DNA of 59,792 nucleotides from an uncultured Opitutaceae bacterium (GTDB lineage: Bacteria; Verrucomicrobiota; Verrucomicrobiia; Opitutales; Opitutaceae). The translations under genes and the position numbers were made by a program. Below, piece by piece: positions 25,355 to 33,740 of this stretch; the first letter of the stretch is position 1, and each line of letters starts with the position of its first letter. The notes beneath the pieces are model-generated. The model was not told the origin of the DNA and ran no database searches. It was given only the letters and a program-made list of their open reading frames with translations. Where the stretch lies: the NCBI GenBank assembly GCA_903929355.1, contig CAIYUN010000040.1:1-59792 (forward strand), given 5' to 3'.

Positions 25355-25798
25355 GTGAAAGTCCTCGCCGAAAACTCACCCGAACTCGCGCCCTCCGGGC
25401 CGCCTGCGCTCACCCTTGCCTTTGCCCACGGGATCGTCGGCTTCCCCGACCACCGCCGGGGGGAGGTGTTCCACCTGCCGGGGCAGCTCCCGTTCCAGTG
25501 GCTCCGGCTCCATGGACCGGCGGCCCCGATGTATTTTGTGCTCATCGAACCGGCCGGGCTGGTGCCCGATTACAGCCCGGAGCTGTTCGACGACGATGCC
25601 TCCGCCCTGGGGATTGAAACCGCGGCCGACGCCCTGGTGTTCAATGTCGTCACGGTGCGCAACCCGGGGCCGGGCTGCACCACCGTCAACCTCGTCGGTC
25701 CGATCATCGTGAATCGTCACACCGGCGCCGCCCGCCAGGTGGTCATCGCCAACCACCCGCAATACAACGCGCGCCACCCGCTCATCACCGCCGGTTGA
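25355..25798 (+). CDS. fliW: Flagellar assembly factor FliW
   Basis: A 147-aa protein. ALTLAFAHGIVGFPDHRR, FVLIEPAGLVPDYSPEL and NLVGPIIVNRHTGAARQVVI are FliW signatures. FliW binds both flagellin and CsrA and so couples filament assembly to CsrA-controlled translation. The partner csrA lies 12 bp downstream. GTG start at 25355. Confidence 0.93.
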   Translation: MKVLAENSPELAPSGPPALTLAFAHGIVGFPDHRRGEVFHLPGQLPFQWLRLHGPAAPMYFVLIEPAGLVPDYSPELFDDDASALGIETAADALVFNVVTVRNPGPGCTTVNLVGPIIVNRHTGAARQVVIANHPQYNARHPLITAG

Positions 25799-25810
25799 AC
25801 CTTTTTCCCC

Positions 25811-26059
25811 ATGCTCGTCCTCACCCGCAAGGTCAATGACGCGATCGTCATCGGTGACAACATCGAGATCCGCATCACGCGCATCGAAGGCGACTTCGTG
25901 AAAATCGGCATCTCCGCCCCGCGCGAGATTCCCATTGTGCGCAAGGAAGTCATCACGGCCATCGCGGCCAACAACCAAGGCGCGGCCGTGGCCCCGCCCC
26001 CCACCGGCAGCCCGTCGGCCCTGCCCAGCCTGCCCCGCCTCATCCCCGCCAACACCTGA
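25811..26059 (+). CDS. csrA: Carbon storage regulator CsrA
   Basis: An 82-aa RNA-binding regulator. [20 protein letters not shown] and the RNA-contact stretch [24 protein letters not shown] are unambiguous. The usual core is about 60 residues; here a Pro-rich tail adds about 20. Next to fliW, it forms the known FliW-CsrA switch controlling flagellin translation by binding GGA motifs in mRNA leaders. Confidence 0.95.
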   Translation: MLVLTRKVNDAIVIGDNIEIRITRIEGDFVKIGISAPREIPIVRKEVITAIAANNQGAAVAPPPTGSPSALPSLPRLIPANT

Positions 26060-26065
26060 GCCCTT

Positions 26066-26404
26066 ATGTCCACCATCACCACCTCCTCCAACTTGCCGGA
26101 TCTGGCCTCGCGGCTGGCCAGCCTGCAACCCGCCCTGGCCGGCAACACCCGCGCCGAGGCCGCTCTGACCAGCCTGATGGCCCAGACCAGCGGCAAGCCG
26201 TCGGGTTCGTCCCTCGCGGGCGATTTAACCTCGATCGCCCAGGCCAACCAGGAGGCCGCACTCAACCTGATCACCGACCCGGCCGTGGCCGCCGCCACCA
26301 CCGCGCAGGTCAGCCTCCAGTTTCTCGCCCAGGGTGCGTCGGCGTTGGCCGCGCAAACCCCCACGGCCTCTGCGGGTCTGCTGGCCCTGCTTGGGCAGGC
26401 CTGA
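26066..26404 (+). CDS. Small Ala-rich protein at the end of the flagellar operon
   Basis: A 112-aa protein rich in Ala, Ser, Thr and Leu, with a helical pattern (LTSLMAQTSGK, ANQEAALNLITDPAVAAATTAQVSLQFLAQ) and no signal peptide. Only 6 bp after csrA, hence co-transcribed. The composition resembles exported flagellar axial or chaperone proteins, but I do not recognise the family. Confidence 0.6.
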   Translation: MSTITTSSNLPDLASRLASLQPALAGNTRAEAALTSLMAQTSGKPSGSSLAGDLTSIAQANQEAALNLITDPAVAAATTAQVSLQFLAQGASALAAQTPTASAGLLALLGQA

Positions 26405-26736
26405 GTTTGCGGGAAACTTTCGTGCGGCGCGCTGCGGAGGTTTGACGGCTGAGCCGGTGCGAAGCGCACTCCCCGGATGCCAGCTGGGGGCGCGAATATC
26501 TCCTCACCCCGGTGTCACGCCTGCGTCCCGCGCCTTGGCGACGGATCGGCGAAGACGGATGGGCGCGCCGTTCCGGGGTGAAGCGGATGGCCCGGCGATC
26601 TGTGCCAGCCGCGCTACTGCGTCACTCGTCCAGAAATCACGCGACGTTGGCCTCCCCATCCTTGGCGGGTTTTCGCAGCCATGAGTTTTCCCTTGCCAAG
26701 TCCCCTGGGAGTCTCTGTGGTCTCACCCTTCCCTCC
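26405..26736. other. 332-bp leader region before rpmI
   Basis: No convincing gene. The stretch must hold the end of the flagellar transcript and the promoter/leader of rpmI-rplT. Inverted GC-rich segments occur between 26440 and 26600 (for example CCGGTGCGAAGCGCACTCC). A leader autoregulated by ribosomal protein L20 would be expected in some bacteria, but I cannot match one here. I see no T-tract terminator. Confidence 0.4.
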
Positions 26737-26931
26737 ATGCAAAAGACCAAAAAATCCGTCGCCAAGCGCTTCAAACTTTCCGGCACTGGCAAGCTCATGC
26801 GCCGCACGCCGGGCTTCCGGCACCTGCTGGCCGCCAAGAGCACCAAGTCCAAGCGTCGCGCGTCGCGCGACAAACAGGTGCCCGCCGGCCATGCCGCGCC
26901 GCTCCTGCGCGCGCTTCCGTTCGGGCTCTGA
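26737..26931 (+). CDS. rpmI: 50S ribosomal protein L35
   Basis: A 64-aa basic protein. MQKTKKSVAKRFKLSGTGKLMRR and the central FRHLLAAKSTKSKRRASRDK match bL35. Located just upstream of rplT as in most bacteria; infC is not in the window. The start at 26737 is preceded by a pyrimidine-rich stretch and no SD sequence. Confidence 0.93.
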   Translation: MQKTKKSVAKRFKLSGTGKLMRRTPGFRHLLAAKSTKSKRRASRDKQVPAGHAAPLLRALPFGL

Positions 26932-27021
26932 GCCCGTCCGGCCTGTTCTTTCCCATTTTTGCCCGGCGGGTGAATCCTAACGAGACGACCTGCCGGCGCC
27001 CAACCCAAACACCATACCAAC

Positions 27022-27408
27022 ATGCCTCGTGTCACCAACTCCCCCGCTTCCCGCAAGCGGCACAAGAAAGTGCTGAAATACGCCAAGGGCTATTTCGGCA
27101 ACAAATCCAAGCTCTTCCGCTACGCGAAAGAAGCCGTCCAGCACGCCTGGCAATACGCCTACATTGACCGCAAGAAAAAGAAGGCCAACATCCGCGGCCT
27201 CTGGATCGTGCGCCTCAATGCAGCCTGCCGCAATGCGGGCATCAGCTACAGCCGTTTCATCGAGGGCCTCCATGCCGCGAAGATCGGTCTCGACCGCAAG
27301 GTGCTGAGCGACATGGCGATCCGTGACGAGGTGGCCTTTGCCGCCATCGTCGAGCAGGTCCGTGCCGCCCTGAAGGCCAAGACGGCCGCCGCCAAAGCCA
27401 AGGCCTGA
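27022..27408 (+). CDS. rplT: 50S ribosomal protein L20
   Basis: A 128-aa protein. MPRVTNSPASRKRHKKVLKYAKGYFGNKSKLFRYAKEAV, WQYAYIDRKKKKANIRGLWIVRLNAACR and YSRFIEGLHAAKIGLDRKVLSDMAI are conserved bL20 blocks (only key parts listed). L20 nucleates 50S assembly on 23S rRNA. The C-terminus carries an Ala/Lys-rich tail. A strong terminator follows. Confidence 0.96.
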   Translation: MPRVTNSPASRKRHKKVLKYAKGYFGNKSKLFRYAKEAVQHAWQYAYIDRKKKKANIRGLWIVRLNAACRNAGISYSRFIEGLHAAKIGLDRKVLSDMAIRDEVAFAAIVEQVRAALKAKTAAAKAKA

Positions 27409-27433
27409 GCCCCTCCCTCACCGCTCATTTCCC

Positions 27434-27469
27434 GGACGGGGTCCCGCCAAACGGGTCCCCGTCCTTTTT
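27434..27469 (+). terminator. Rho-independent terminator of rpmI-rplT
   Basis: GGACGGGG and CCCCGTCC pair, a T/T mismatch follows, then CCCG pairs with CGGG around the loop CCAAA. The hairpin is followed directly by TTTTT (27465-27469). Confidence 0.93.
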
Positions 27470-27472
27470 GTT

Positions 27473-27506
27473 TTTGAACAGCAGGCAACGAAGGAATCAA
27501 AGAGGC
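27473..27506 (+). repeat. Cassette-end repeat, copy A (forward)
   Basis: Begins TTTGAACAGCAGG and ends AAAGAGGC. It matches the reverse complement of copy B at 26 of 33 positions. With copy B it frames 191 bp that contain no gene, directly upstream of pheS. Confidence 0.82.
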
Positions 27507-27697
27507 TTTTCTGGTTCTGAGCCTGGGTTCCAAGTTGTCCATCCACACTGAGGATCGGACAGATGGGTTATTTTTTTGGGCCAATTTGTCCAGTTCCCCG
27601 CCCTCGGTGACCATAAGTGTGCATCAGTGGTTGATCCCTCCGAATATTCGTCCTTGGTGGGCGTCCAATCGGACCTCCGCCCCTCACCAACCAAAAA

Positions 27698-27733
27698 TAT
27701 CTTCGTTTCCTTCGTTATCTTCTGTTCAAATCC
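27698..27733 (-). repeat. Cassette-end repeat, copy B (reverse)
   Basis: The reverse complement begins GGATTTGAACAGAAG and continues with two 9-bp units ending AACGAAG. It lies 10 bp before the pheS ATG and is almost identical to copy C (30 of 34 positions) on the far side of pheS. Confidence 0.85.
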
Positions 27734-27743
27734 GATTTCACCC

Positions 27744-28787
27744 ATGCAAGACCAGCTCACCGCCCTTCTCGCCCAGGCCTCCGCCGAGTTCCCCTCCCTG
27801 GCGTCCCGGCCCGCCTTCGAGGCCGCCAAGGCCCGTTATGTGGGCCCCCACGGCGCGCTCACCACGCTGATGAAGCAGATGGGCGGTGTGCCCAAGGAAC
27901 AGCGGCCGGCGATGGGCAAGCTGATCAACGAGGCCAAGACCCAACTGCAGGGACAGCTCGATGCCGCTTTGACCCGGATCGCGGCGGCCGAACTGGCCGC
28001 GCGGCTCGGCCCGGCGGTGGACGCCACCCTCCCGTCACCTGATCCCGCACCCGGCACCCGTCACCCGCTCACCTTGGTGCGCGACGAGCTGGCCTCCATC
28101 CTGCGCAAGGCCGGGTTCGTCATTGCCGACGGCCCCGAGGTCGAGACCGAGTATTTCTGCTTCGACGCGCTCAACACCCCGGCCGACCATCCCGCCCGCG
28201 ACGCTCAGGACACCTTCTATCTCCCCGCCGATGCGCGCTTCGGCAACGTGGCGAAAAAGACGCCGGGCGAGAAACATCTGCTCCGCACCCACACCTCCTC
28301 GGTGCAGATCCGCACGATGCTGTCGGGCTCCCCGCCCATCCGCATCATCGCCCCCGGCCGCGTCTACCGGCGCGACACGGTGGATGCCACCCACTCGGCC
28401 AACTTCCACCAGTTGGAGGGCCTGTATGTGGACAAGAACGTGACGGTGCGCGACCTCAAGGCGCTCCTCGATTACATCTTCACCTCTCTCCTCGGCGCGG
28501 ACACCAAGGTGCGGTTTCGCCCGCATTATTTCGGCTACACCGAGCCGAGCTTTGAGGTGGACCTCTCGGCGCGCCACCTCCCCAAGGTCAACAAGGAGTG
28601 GGTTGAAATCTGCGGCTGCGGCATGGTGGATCCGCTGGTGTTCTCCGGCGTCGGCTATGATCCCGAGGTCTGGTCGGGGTACGCCTTCGGCCTGGGCCTG
28701 GAGCGCCTCGCCATGATGCTTTACGGCATCGATGACATCCGCTATTTCTACCAGAACGACCTGCGCTTCCTGAAGCAGTTCGCCTGA
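27744..28787 (+). CDS. pheS: Phenylalanyl-tRNA synthetase alpha subunit
   Basis: A 347-aa class II synthetase subunit. The N-terminal coiled coil is followed by motif 2 and 3 regions: FVIADGPEVETEYFCFDALNTPADHPARD, LLRTHTSSVQIRTM, RVYRRDTVDATHSANFHQLEG and GFGLGLERLAMMLYGIDDIR-like YAFGLGLERLAMMLYGIDD. It charges tRNA-Phe together with PheT. The ATG at 27744 is chosen because upstream frame sequence belongs to the repeat. pheT follows only after an inserted GxxExxY cassette of about 560 bp. Confidence 0.96.
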   Translation: MQDQLTALLAQASAEFPSLASRPAFEAAKARYVGPHGALTTLMKQMGGVPKEQRPAMGKLINEAKTQLQGQLDAALTRIAAAELAARLGPAVDATLPSPDPAPGTRHPLTLVRDELASILRKAGFVIADGPEVETEYFCFDALNTPADHPARDAQDTFYLPADARFGNVAKKTPGEKHLLRTHTSSVQIRTMLSGSPPIRIIAPGRVYRRDTVDATHSANFHQLEGLYVDKNVTVRDLKALLDYIFTSLLGADTKVRFRPHYFGYTEPSFEVDLSARHLPKVNKEWVEICGCGMVDPLVFSGVGYDPEVWSGYAFGLGLERLAMMLYGIDDIRYFYQNDLRFLKQFA

Positions 28788-28790
28788 GGG

Positions 28791-28824
28791 ATTTGAACAG
28801 AAGCTAACGAAGGGAACGAAGAGG
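28791..28824 (+). repeat. Cassette-end repeat, copy C (forward)
   Basis: Begins ATTTGAACAGAAGC, 3 bp after the pheS stop, and ends AACGAAGAGG. The AGAGG end serves as the only SD-like sequence before the GxxExxY start at 28832. Inverted partner of copy D. Confidence 0.87.
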
Positions 28825-28831
28825 TTTTTGT

Positions 28832-29236
28832 ATGCATCCGCTCTATGCCAAAGCTGACGCCCTGAGTGGCGAGGTGATCGGGGCTGCCATCGAAGTCCAT
28901 CGCGACAAGGGTCCGGGGCTGCTTGAGTCCATTTACGAACGCTGCTTCCTGCACGAGCTGGCGCTGCGGCGGTTGTCTTCCACCAACCAGCAACAGATCC
29001 GAATCCACTACAAAGACCTCGTTTTCGACGAGACGCTGCGCTTCGATGTGCTGGTTGACGACTGCCTCCTGATCGAGGCCAAGTCAGTTGAGCGCATCCT
29101 CCCCATCCACAAGGCGCAGCTCTTGAGCTACATGAAGCTACTGAATGTTCCCATCGGTCTTCTCATCAACTTCCACGAGGTCGTCCTCAAGAACGGCCTC
29201 ACCCGCCTGATCCTCCCCGGCTCCAACCTCCCCTGA
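28832..29236 (+). CDS. GxxExxY family protein (PDDEXK-like)
   Basis: A 134-aa protein with the name-giving motif GPGLLESIYERCF (G-x-x-E-x-x-Y, about residues 29-35), then VFDETLRFDVLVDDCLLIEAKSVERILPIHKAQLLSYMKLL (D...EAK core). The E-x-K pair resembles a PDDEXK nuclease fold, the usual assignment of this family (TIGR04256). The biological role is unknown. It sits between pheS and pheT in the same direction, inside an inverted-repeat pair (28791-28824 and 29292-29319). It is not part of any pheST operon I know, so it looks inserted. SD-like AGAGG comes from the left repeat. Confidence 0.88.
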   Translation: MHPLYAKADALSGEVIGAAIEVHRDKGPGLLESIYERCFLHELALRRLSSTNQQQIRIHYKDLVFDETLRFDVLVDDCLLIEAKSVERILPIHKAQLLSYMKLLNVPIGLLINFHEVVLKNGLTRLILPGSNLP

Positions 29237-29291
29237 CCCAGGATCCGGCCTGTCATCGCCTTCGCCGTATCCCGTGACCATCGGACACCCC

Positions 29292-29319
29292 AATCTCTTC
29301 GTTTCCTTCTGTTCAAACC
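29292..29319 (-). repeat. Cassette-end repeat, copy D (reverse, one unit shorter)
   Basis: The reverse complement begins GGTTTGAACAGAAGG and ends AACGAAGAGATT. It equals copy C minus one 9-bp unit. It closes the GxxExxY cassette 31 bp before pheT. Confidence 0.85.
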
Positions 29320-29350
29320 TTCTGTAAGTTTTATCTGTGCATAATCTCCC

Positions 29351-31816
29351 GTGAAAATCTCCCGCACCTGGCTCCAGTCGTATGTTGACCTCGCCGGCCT
29401 CACGGCCGATGAGATCGCCCGGGCCATCACGTTCCTCGGTTTCGAGGTCGAGGGCATCCGGGTCACCGGCGCGCCCGCCCTCGCGCAGGTGGTCGTCGGG
29501 GAGGTGCTCACCCGGAATCCGCATCCCAACGCCGACAAGCTCTCCGTCTGCACGGTGGACGTCGGCCCCGCCGGTGGCGTCAAGACCATCGTCTGCGGCG
29601 CGCAGAACTACCAGGTGGGCGACCGCGTGCCCGTCGCACTCCCCGGCGCGGTTTTGCCCGGCAACTTCGAGATCAAGCAGTCCAAAATTCGCGGCCAGTC
29701 CTCCGATGGCATGATGTGCTCGGCGAAGGAGCTGGGGATCTCGGAGGATGCAGCGGGGCTGCTCCTCCTCACCGGCCGCCCGGAACTGGGTGCGCCCATC
29801 AACTCGGTGCTGCCGCCGGGCGACACCGTGTTCGATCTCGAGATCACCCCGAACCGTCCCGACTGTCTCGGCCACCTCGGGGTCGCGCGCGAACTGGCGG
29901 CATGGTTTAAGAAAGATCTGGTCTATCCCACGGTTAATTTCACCCCCGCGCAGGCCGATCCCCAGCCCCGCCCCGACCTGCTGCATTCCGTCCGTGTGGA
30001 CGCGCCGGCGGACTGCCCGCTCTACACGGCCACCGTTGTCACCGGGGTGAAAATCGGTCCCAGCCCCGGCTGGCTCCAGCAACGCCTGACCGCCGTCGGG
30101 CTCCGGCCGGTCAACAATGTCGTGGATGTGGGCAATTTCGTCATGCTGGAATACAACCAGCCCGTCCATGCGTTCGACGCGCGGAAGCTTGCCGGCCGGG
30201 CCCTCGTCGTCCGCCATGCCCGCGAGGGTGAAAAAATCACCACGCTGGACAAGGCGGAGCGCACGCTCACCGCCGGCACGTTGGTCATCGCCGACGCGGA
30301 AAAGCCCGTGGTCATCGCCGGGATCATGGGCGGCCTCGACTCCGGGGTCGGCGCCGACACCACCGACCTCGTCCTGGAAGTGGCGTGTTTTCGCCGTCAG
30401 TCGGTCCGGGCCACCTCCAAGCGCCTCGGGCTGGCCTCCGACTCGTCCTATCGCTATGAGCGAGGAGTGGACCCTCACTCGCTGGAGGAGGCGAGGCATC
30501 GCTGTCTTGACCTGCTTCTGGCCACCGCCGGGGGCGAGGTGGCCGGCCCCACGTTGAAGGTGGGCGGCGACGTGCCGTGGCAGCGGGAGATCACGGTCAC
30601 CCCCGCCTACATCAATCAGCGGCTCGGTTTCACCATTCCCGCCGACGAGATGCAGGCCGCGCTCGAACGTCTGGAGTTGGCGACCGTCCGGACCGATGCC
30701 ACGTCCGACCGCGGACCGGCGTGGACGTTTTCGATCCCGAGCTGGCGTGATGATCTCGACCGCCCCATCGACCTCGTCGAGGAGGTGCTCCGGCTGCATG
30801 GCTCCGACCACATCCCCGCGACCCAGGTCATCGCCCCCGCGCTTTTGGCCGACGACGCTCCCATCGTCGGCTTCAACCGCCGTGTGACCGACACGCTGGT
30901 GGGGCAGGGGTTCAACGAGTGCATCACCTACACCCTCCGTCCGGCGCCCGAGGCCGGCCTTTGGGCGCCCGCCGCCACCGTGGGCGGGCTCGCGCTGGCT
31001 AATCCGTTCATTGCCGACCAGTCCCATCTGCGCCCGACCCTTGTCGCCGGCTTGCTCGAGACACTCAAGCTCAACCAGGCCCGCGGCACTTCCGCCGCCC
31101 GCCTCTTCGAGACCGGCCGGGTCTTTCTTGAACACGACGGCCGGATGTGGGAGTGTGCCGCGGCGGCGTTCCTGATCTGTGACCGGGAGAAGGACCGCGC
31201 CTGGCGCCGCCGGGCGCCCGCCGATTTCTACACCGTCAAAGGACTCACCGAGTCGCTGGCCGGCGCGGCCGGCGTGGAACTGACCCGCCAGGTGCTCGCA
31301 TCGGTGGTCCCACCGACCCACGGCTGGCAGGCCGGCCACGCCGCCATGGCGGGCGAGTTGCAGCACCGCGGCTGGATCGCTCAATTCGGACTGGTGGACC
31401 TGGCCCTGGTCCAGTCTCTCGGGATCGAGGGGACCGTCCACGCCGGACTTTTTGCCATTCTTCCGGAGAAACTGGCGGCCGAGGCGAGCCGCCGCCGTTA
31501 CGCCGATTTCAGCCTCATGCCCGCCGCGCTGCGCGATCTGGCGCTGGTGGTTGACACCGCCGCGCCAGCGGCCGACGTGCAGAAAATCCTCGCCAAAATC
31601 GCCCGCACCGCCACCGGCCATGCCTTTGCCCTCGAGAGCGTGGCGGTCTTTGATGTGTACCAGGGGGAGGGTCTGCCGGCCGGCAAGAAGAGCCTCGCGT
31701 TCAGCCTCGTGTTCCGGACCGCCGACCGGACGCTGACCGATGACGAGGTCAACACCGCCCTATCCAAGATCCAAGCCGCCATCACCGCCGACGGGACGAT
31801 CGCGCTGCGGGCTTGA
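29351..31816 (+). CDS. pheT: Phenylalanyl-tRNA synthetase beta subunit
   Basis: An 821-aa protein with the N-terminal tRNA-binding OB fold (VVVGEVLTRNPHPNADKLSVC), the B3/B4 editing region (ITPNRPDCLGHLGVARELA, VVDVGNFVMLEYNQPVHAFDA), B5 (ITVTPAYINQRLGFTIPADEM), the catalytic-like core, and the C-terminal FDX-ACB anticodon-binding domain (FSLMPAALRDLALVVD, KKSLAFSLVFRTADRTLTDDEVN). GTG start at 29351. Convergent with the response regulator gene. Confidence 0.96.
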   Translation: MKISRTWLQSYVDLAGLTADEIARAITFLGFEVEGIRVTGAPALAQVVVGEVLTRNPHPNADKLSVCTVDVGPAGGVKTIVCGAQNYQVGDRVPVALPGAVLPGNFEIKQSKIRGQSSDGMMCSAKELGISEDAAGLLLLTGRPELGAPINSVLPPGDTVFDLEITPNRPDCLGHLGVARELAAWFKKDLVYPTVNFTPAQADPQPRPDLLHSVRVDAPADCPLYTATVVTGVKIGPSPGWLQQRLTAVGLRPVNNVVDVGNFVMLEYNQPVHAFDARKLAGRALVVRHAREGEKITTLDKAERTLTAGTLVIADAEKPVVIAGIMGGLDSGVGADTTDLVLEVACFRRQSVRATSKRLGLASDSSYRYERGVDPHSLEEARHRCLDLLLATAGGEVAGPTLKVGGDVPWQREITVTPAYINQRLGFTIPADEMQAALERLELATVRTDATSDRGPAWTFSIPSWRDDLDRPIDLVEEVLRLHGSDHIPATQVIAPALLADDAPIVGFNRRVTDTLVGQGFNECITYTLRPAPEAGLWAPAATVGGLALANPFIADQSHLRPTLVAGLLETLKLNQARGTSAARLFETGRVFLEHDGRMWECAAAAFLICDREKDRAWRRRAPADFYTVKGLTESLAGAAGVELTRQVLASVVPPTHGWQAGHAAMAGELQHRGWIAQFGLVDLALVQSLGIEGTVHAGLFAILPEKLAAEASRRRYADFSLMPAALRDLALVVDTAAPAADVQKILAKIARTATGHAFALESVAVFDVYQGEGLPAGKKSLAFSLVFRTADRTLTDDEVNTALSKIQAAITADGTIALRA

Positions 31817-31843
31817 GCTGGAGCCGGATCGGAGACTTTGCTC

Positions 31844-32611
31844 TCAGACACCCCTTCGGCCCGCCGGTTCCGGACTGGCGGTGCCGTCGGGATCGTAGAG
31901 GTACCCAACTCCGTGCAGGGTGGTGAAGGCGGCCATTTCCAGCCCGTGGTGCCGGTAGAGCTCGCGCACTTTCACGATATACTGGTCGAGCGAGCGGCTG
32001 GTCACGTCGGCGTGGCGACCCCAGACCGCATGGATCAGTGTCTTGCGGGTGATGACTGTCCCCCGGTTGGCATGCAGGCAGGAGAGGATGCCCAAAGCCT
32101 TCCGACCGATCCTTTCGACCTGTTCGCCGTCAAAGACGACCTCCATCCGACGCGGCACAATATGCGCGCCGCAAAAAGCAAAGGCCCGGTCGCCGACCCG
32201 GACGTTTTCCGCCACCTTGAGGTCGGTGCGCCCTTCGGCCCGACGCAGGACCGTCTGAATGCGGGCGACCAGCTCGGCGTAGCTGAATGGTTTGGTGATG
32301 TAATCGTCCCCGCCCAACTGCAGACCCTGAATTTTGCTCAGCTCGTGCGTGTTGCCCGTCACGAAAATTGCCGGAAAATGCCGGCCCTCGCGCTGCAGCG
32401 CCGCGAGCAGCTCAAAGCCCGACTGGTCCGGCAGATTCACATCGAGCAGGAGCAGGTTGGAAAAATTCCGCCGCAGGAACTGCCGGGCGGGGGCGGCGCT
32501 ATGGTAGGCCTGCACCCGCATCCCCGCCTCCTCCAGGTGGATCGAGATGAGCTTGCAGAGGTGTTCCTCGTCCTCGACGAGCACAATGAAAGGTTGGGGG
32601 GCAGCAGGCAT
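31844..32611 (-). CDS. OmpR-type response regulator
   Basis: A 255-aa protein. The receiver domain has the acidic pair (VLVEDEEHL), the phospho-acceptor Asp in LLLLDVNLPDQSGFELL, the Thr in FVTGN and the Lys in DDYITKPFSY. The winged-helix DNA-binding domain ends in SLDQYIVKVRELYRHHGLEMAAFTTLHGVGYLYD. No sensor kinase gene is adjacent, so its signal is unknown. Divergent from hisG. Confidence 0.92.
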   Translation of the reverse strand: MPAAPQPFIVLVEDEEHLCKLISIHLEEAGMRVQAYHSAAPARQFLRRNFSNLLLLDVNLPDQSGFELLAALQREGRHFPAIFVTGNTHELSKIQGLQLGGDDYITKPFSYAELVARIQTVLRRAEGRTDLKVAENVRVGDRAFAFCGAHIVPRRMEVVFDGEQVERIGRKALGILSCLHANRGTVITRKTLIHAVWGRHADVTSRSLDQYIVKVRELYRHHGLEMAAFTTLHGVGYLYDPDGTASPEPAGRRGV

Positions 32612-32770
32612 GCTGGAAGGCCGGGAGAGACGAAGGTGATCGGCTGGTGGGCGGAATTTTCACCGGTGGTTCGCTCCTGTCAAAGAAAAGCATCTAGGGA
32701 AAAACCCACATCTTACGCCCGGGGGCGAATTTGGCTTGAAGGCTCAAGCCGGGCCGTGTGCCTTGGCTTC

Positions 32771-33658
32771 GTGTCCGCCGAGAAAAAACCACTCCTGATG
32801 CTCGGGCTGCCCAAGGGCAGCCTCGAGGAATCCACCAAGAATCTTTTTGCCAAAGCCGGCTGGAAGATCACGACCAGCTCGCGTTCCTACAAACTGGCGA
32901 TTGACGACCCCGAGCTCGAAGGCCGCCTGGTCCGGGCGCAGGAGATCAGCCGCTATGTCGAGCATGGCTTCTTTGACTGTGGCCTGACTGGTCTCGACTG
33001 GATCCAGGAAAACGAGTCCGACGTGGTCGAGGTCTGCGATCTCATCTACAGCAAGGCGTCGGCCTTGAAGTCGCGTTGGGTGCTGTGTGTGCCCGAGGCG
33101 TCCCCCCTCACCCGGCCGGAAGACCTCGCCGGCAAGCGGGTGGCCACCGAACTGGTCGGCACGGTGCGGCGCTATTTCGCCGCCCGGAACATCCCGGTCA
33201 CGGTCGAGTTTTCGTGGGGCGCGACGGAGATGAAGGTGCCCGACCTCGTGGACGCCATCGTGGACATCACCGAGACCGGTTCCTCGCTCCGGGCCAATCA
33301 GCTCCGAATCGTGGACACGTTGCTGGAGACCAACACCAAGCTGATCGCCAACCGCACGAGCTGGGAGAACCCCGCCAAGCGCCGCAAAATCGAGACCATC
33401 GCGCTGCTGCTGCGCGGGGCGCTGGAGGCCGAACGCAAGGTCGGGCTGAAAATGAACGTGCCGGTCAAGGCCTTGGACGCGGTCCTGCAGGCCATCCCGG
33501 CATTGCGCAACCCGACCATCTCGCCCCTCAGCAATTCCGCGTGGATCGCGCTGGAGACGATCATCGACGAAAGCGTCGCCCGGGAGATCATCCCGCAGCT
33601 CAAGGAACTGGGGGCGGAGGGCATTGTCGAGTATCCGCTCAACAAAGTGGTGTATTAG
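32771..33658 (+). CDS. hisG: ATP phosphoribosyltransferase, long form
   Basis: A 295-aa enzyme that performs the first step of histidine synthesis (ATP + PRPP). LLMLGLPKGSLEESTKNLFAKAGW, GLTGLDWIQEN, VPDLVDAIVDITETGSSLRAN (PRPP-binding loop) and a C-terminal ACT-like domain (VPVKALDAVLQAIPALRNPTISPL) mark the long, HisZ-independent, histidine-inhibited form. The GTG at 32771 gives VSAEKKPLLMLG; the frame extends further upstream but that part is antisense to the response regulator. No other his genes are in the window. Confidence 0.92.
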   Translation: MSAEKKPLLMLGLPKGSLEESTKNLFAKAGWKITTSSRSYKLAIDDPELEGRLVRAQEISRYVEHGFFDCGLTGLDWIQENESDVVEVCDLIYSKASALKSRWVLCVPEASPLTRPEDLAGKRVATELVGTVRRYFAARNIPVTVEFSWGATEMKVPDLVDAIVDITETGSSLRANQLRIVDTLLETNTKLIANRTSWENPAKRRKIETIALLLRGALEAERKVGLKMNVPVKALDAVLQAIPALRNPTISPLSNSAWIALETIIDESVAREIIPQLKELGAEGIVEYPLNKVVY

Positions 33659-33740
33659 GCGGACCACGTGGCGCATGGGCCTCCCCGCCCGTCGTCCGTA
33701 GTCCGGTCCAATCTCGAAATTCCAAAATCGGAAATCGCAA

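Noticed and set aside
29138-31621. Long minus-strand frame (827 aa) opposite pheT
   Set aside because: Antisense artefact of codon bias; pheT motifs are unambiguous on the plus strand.
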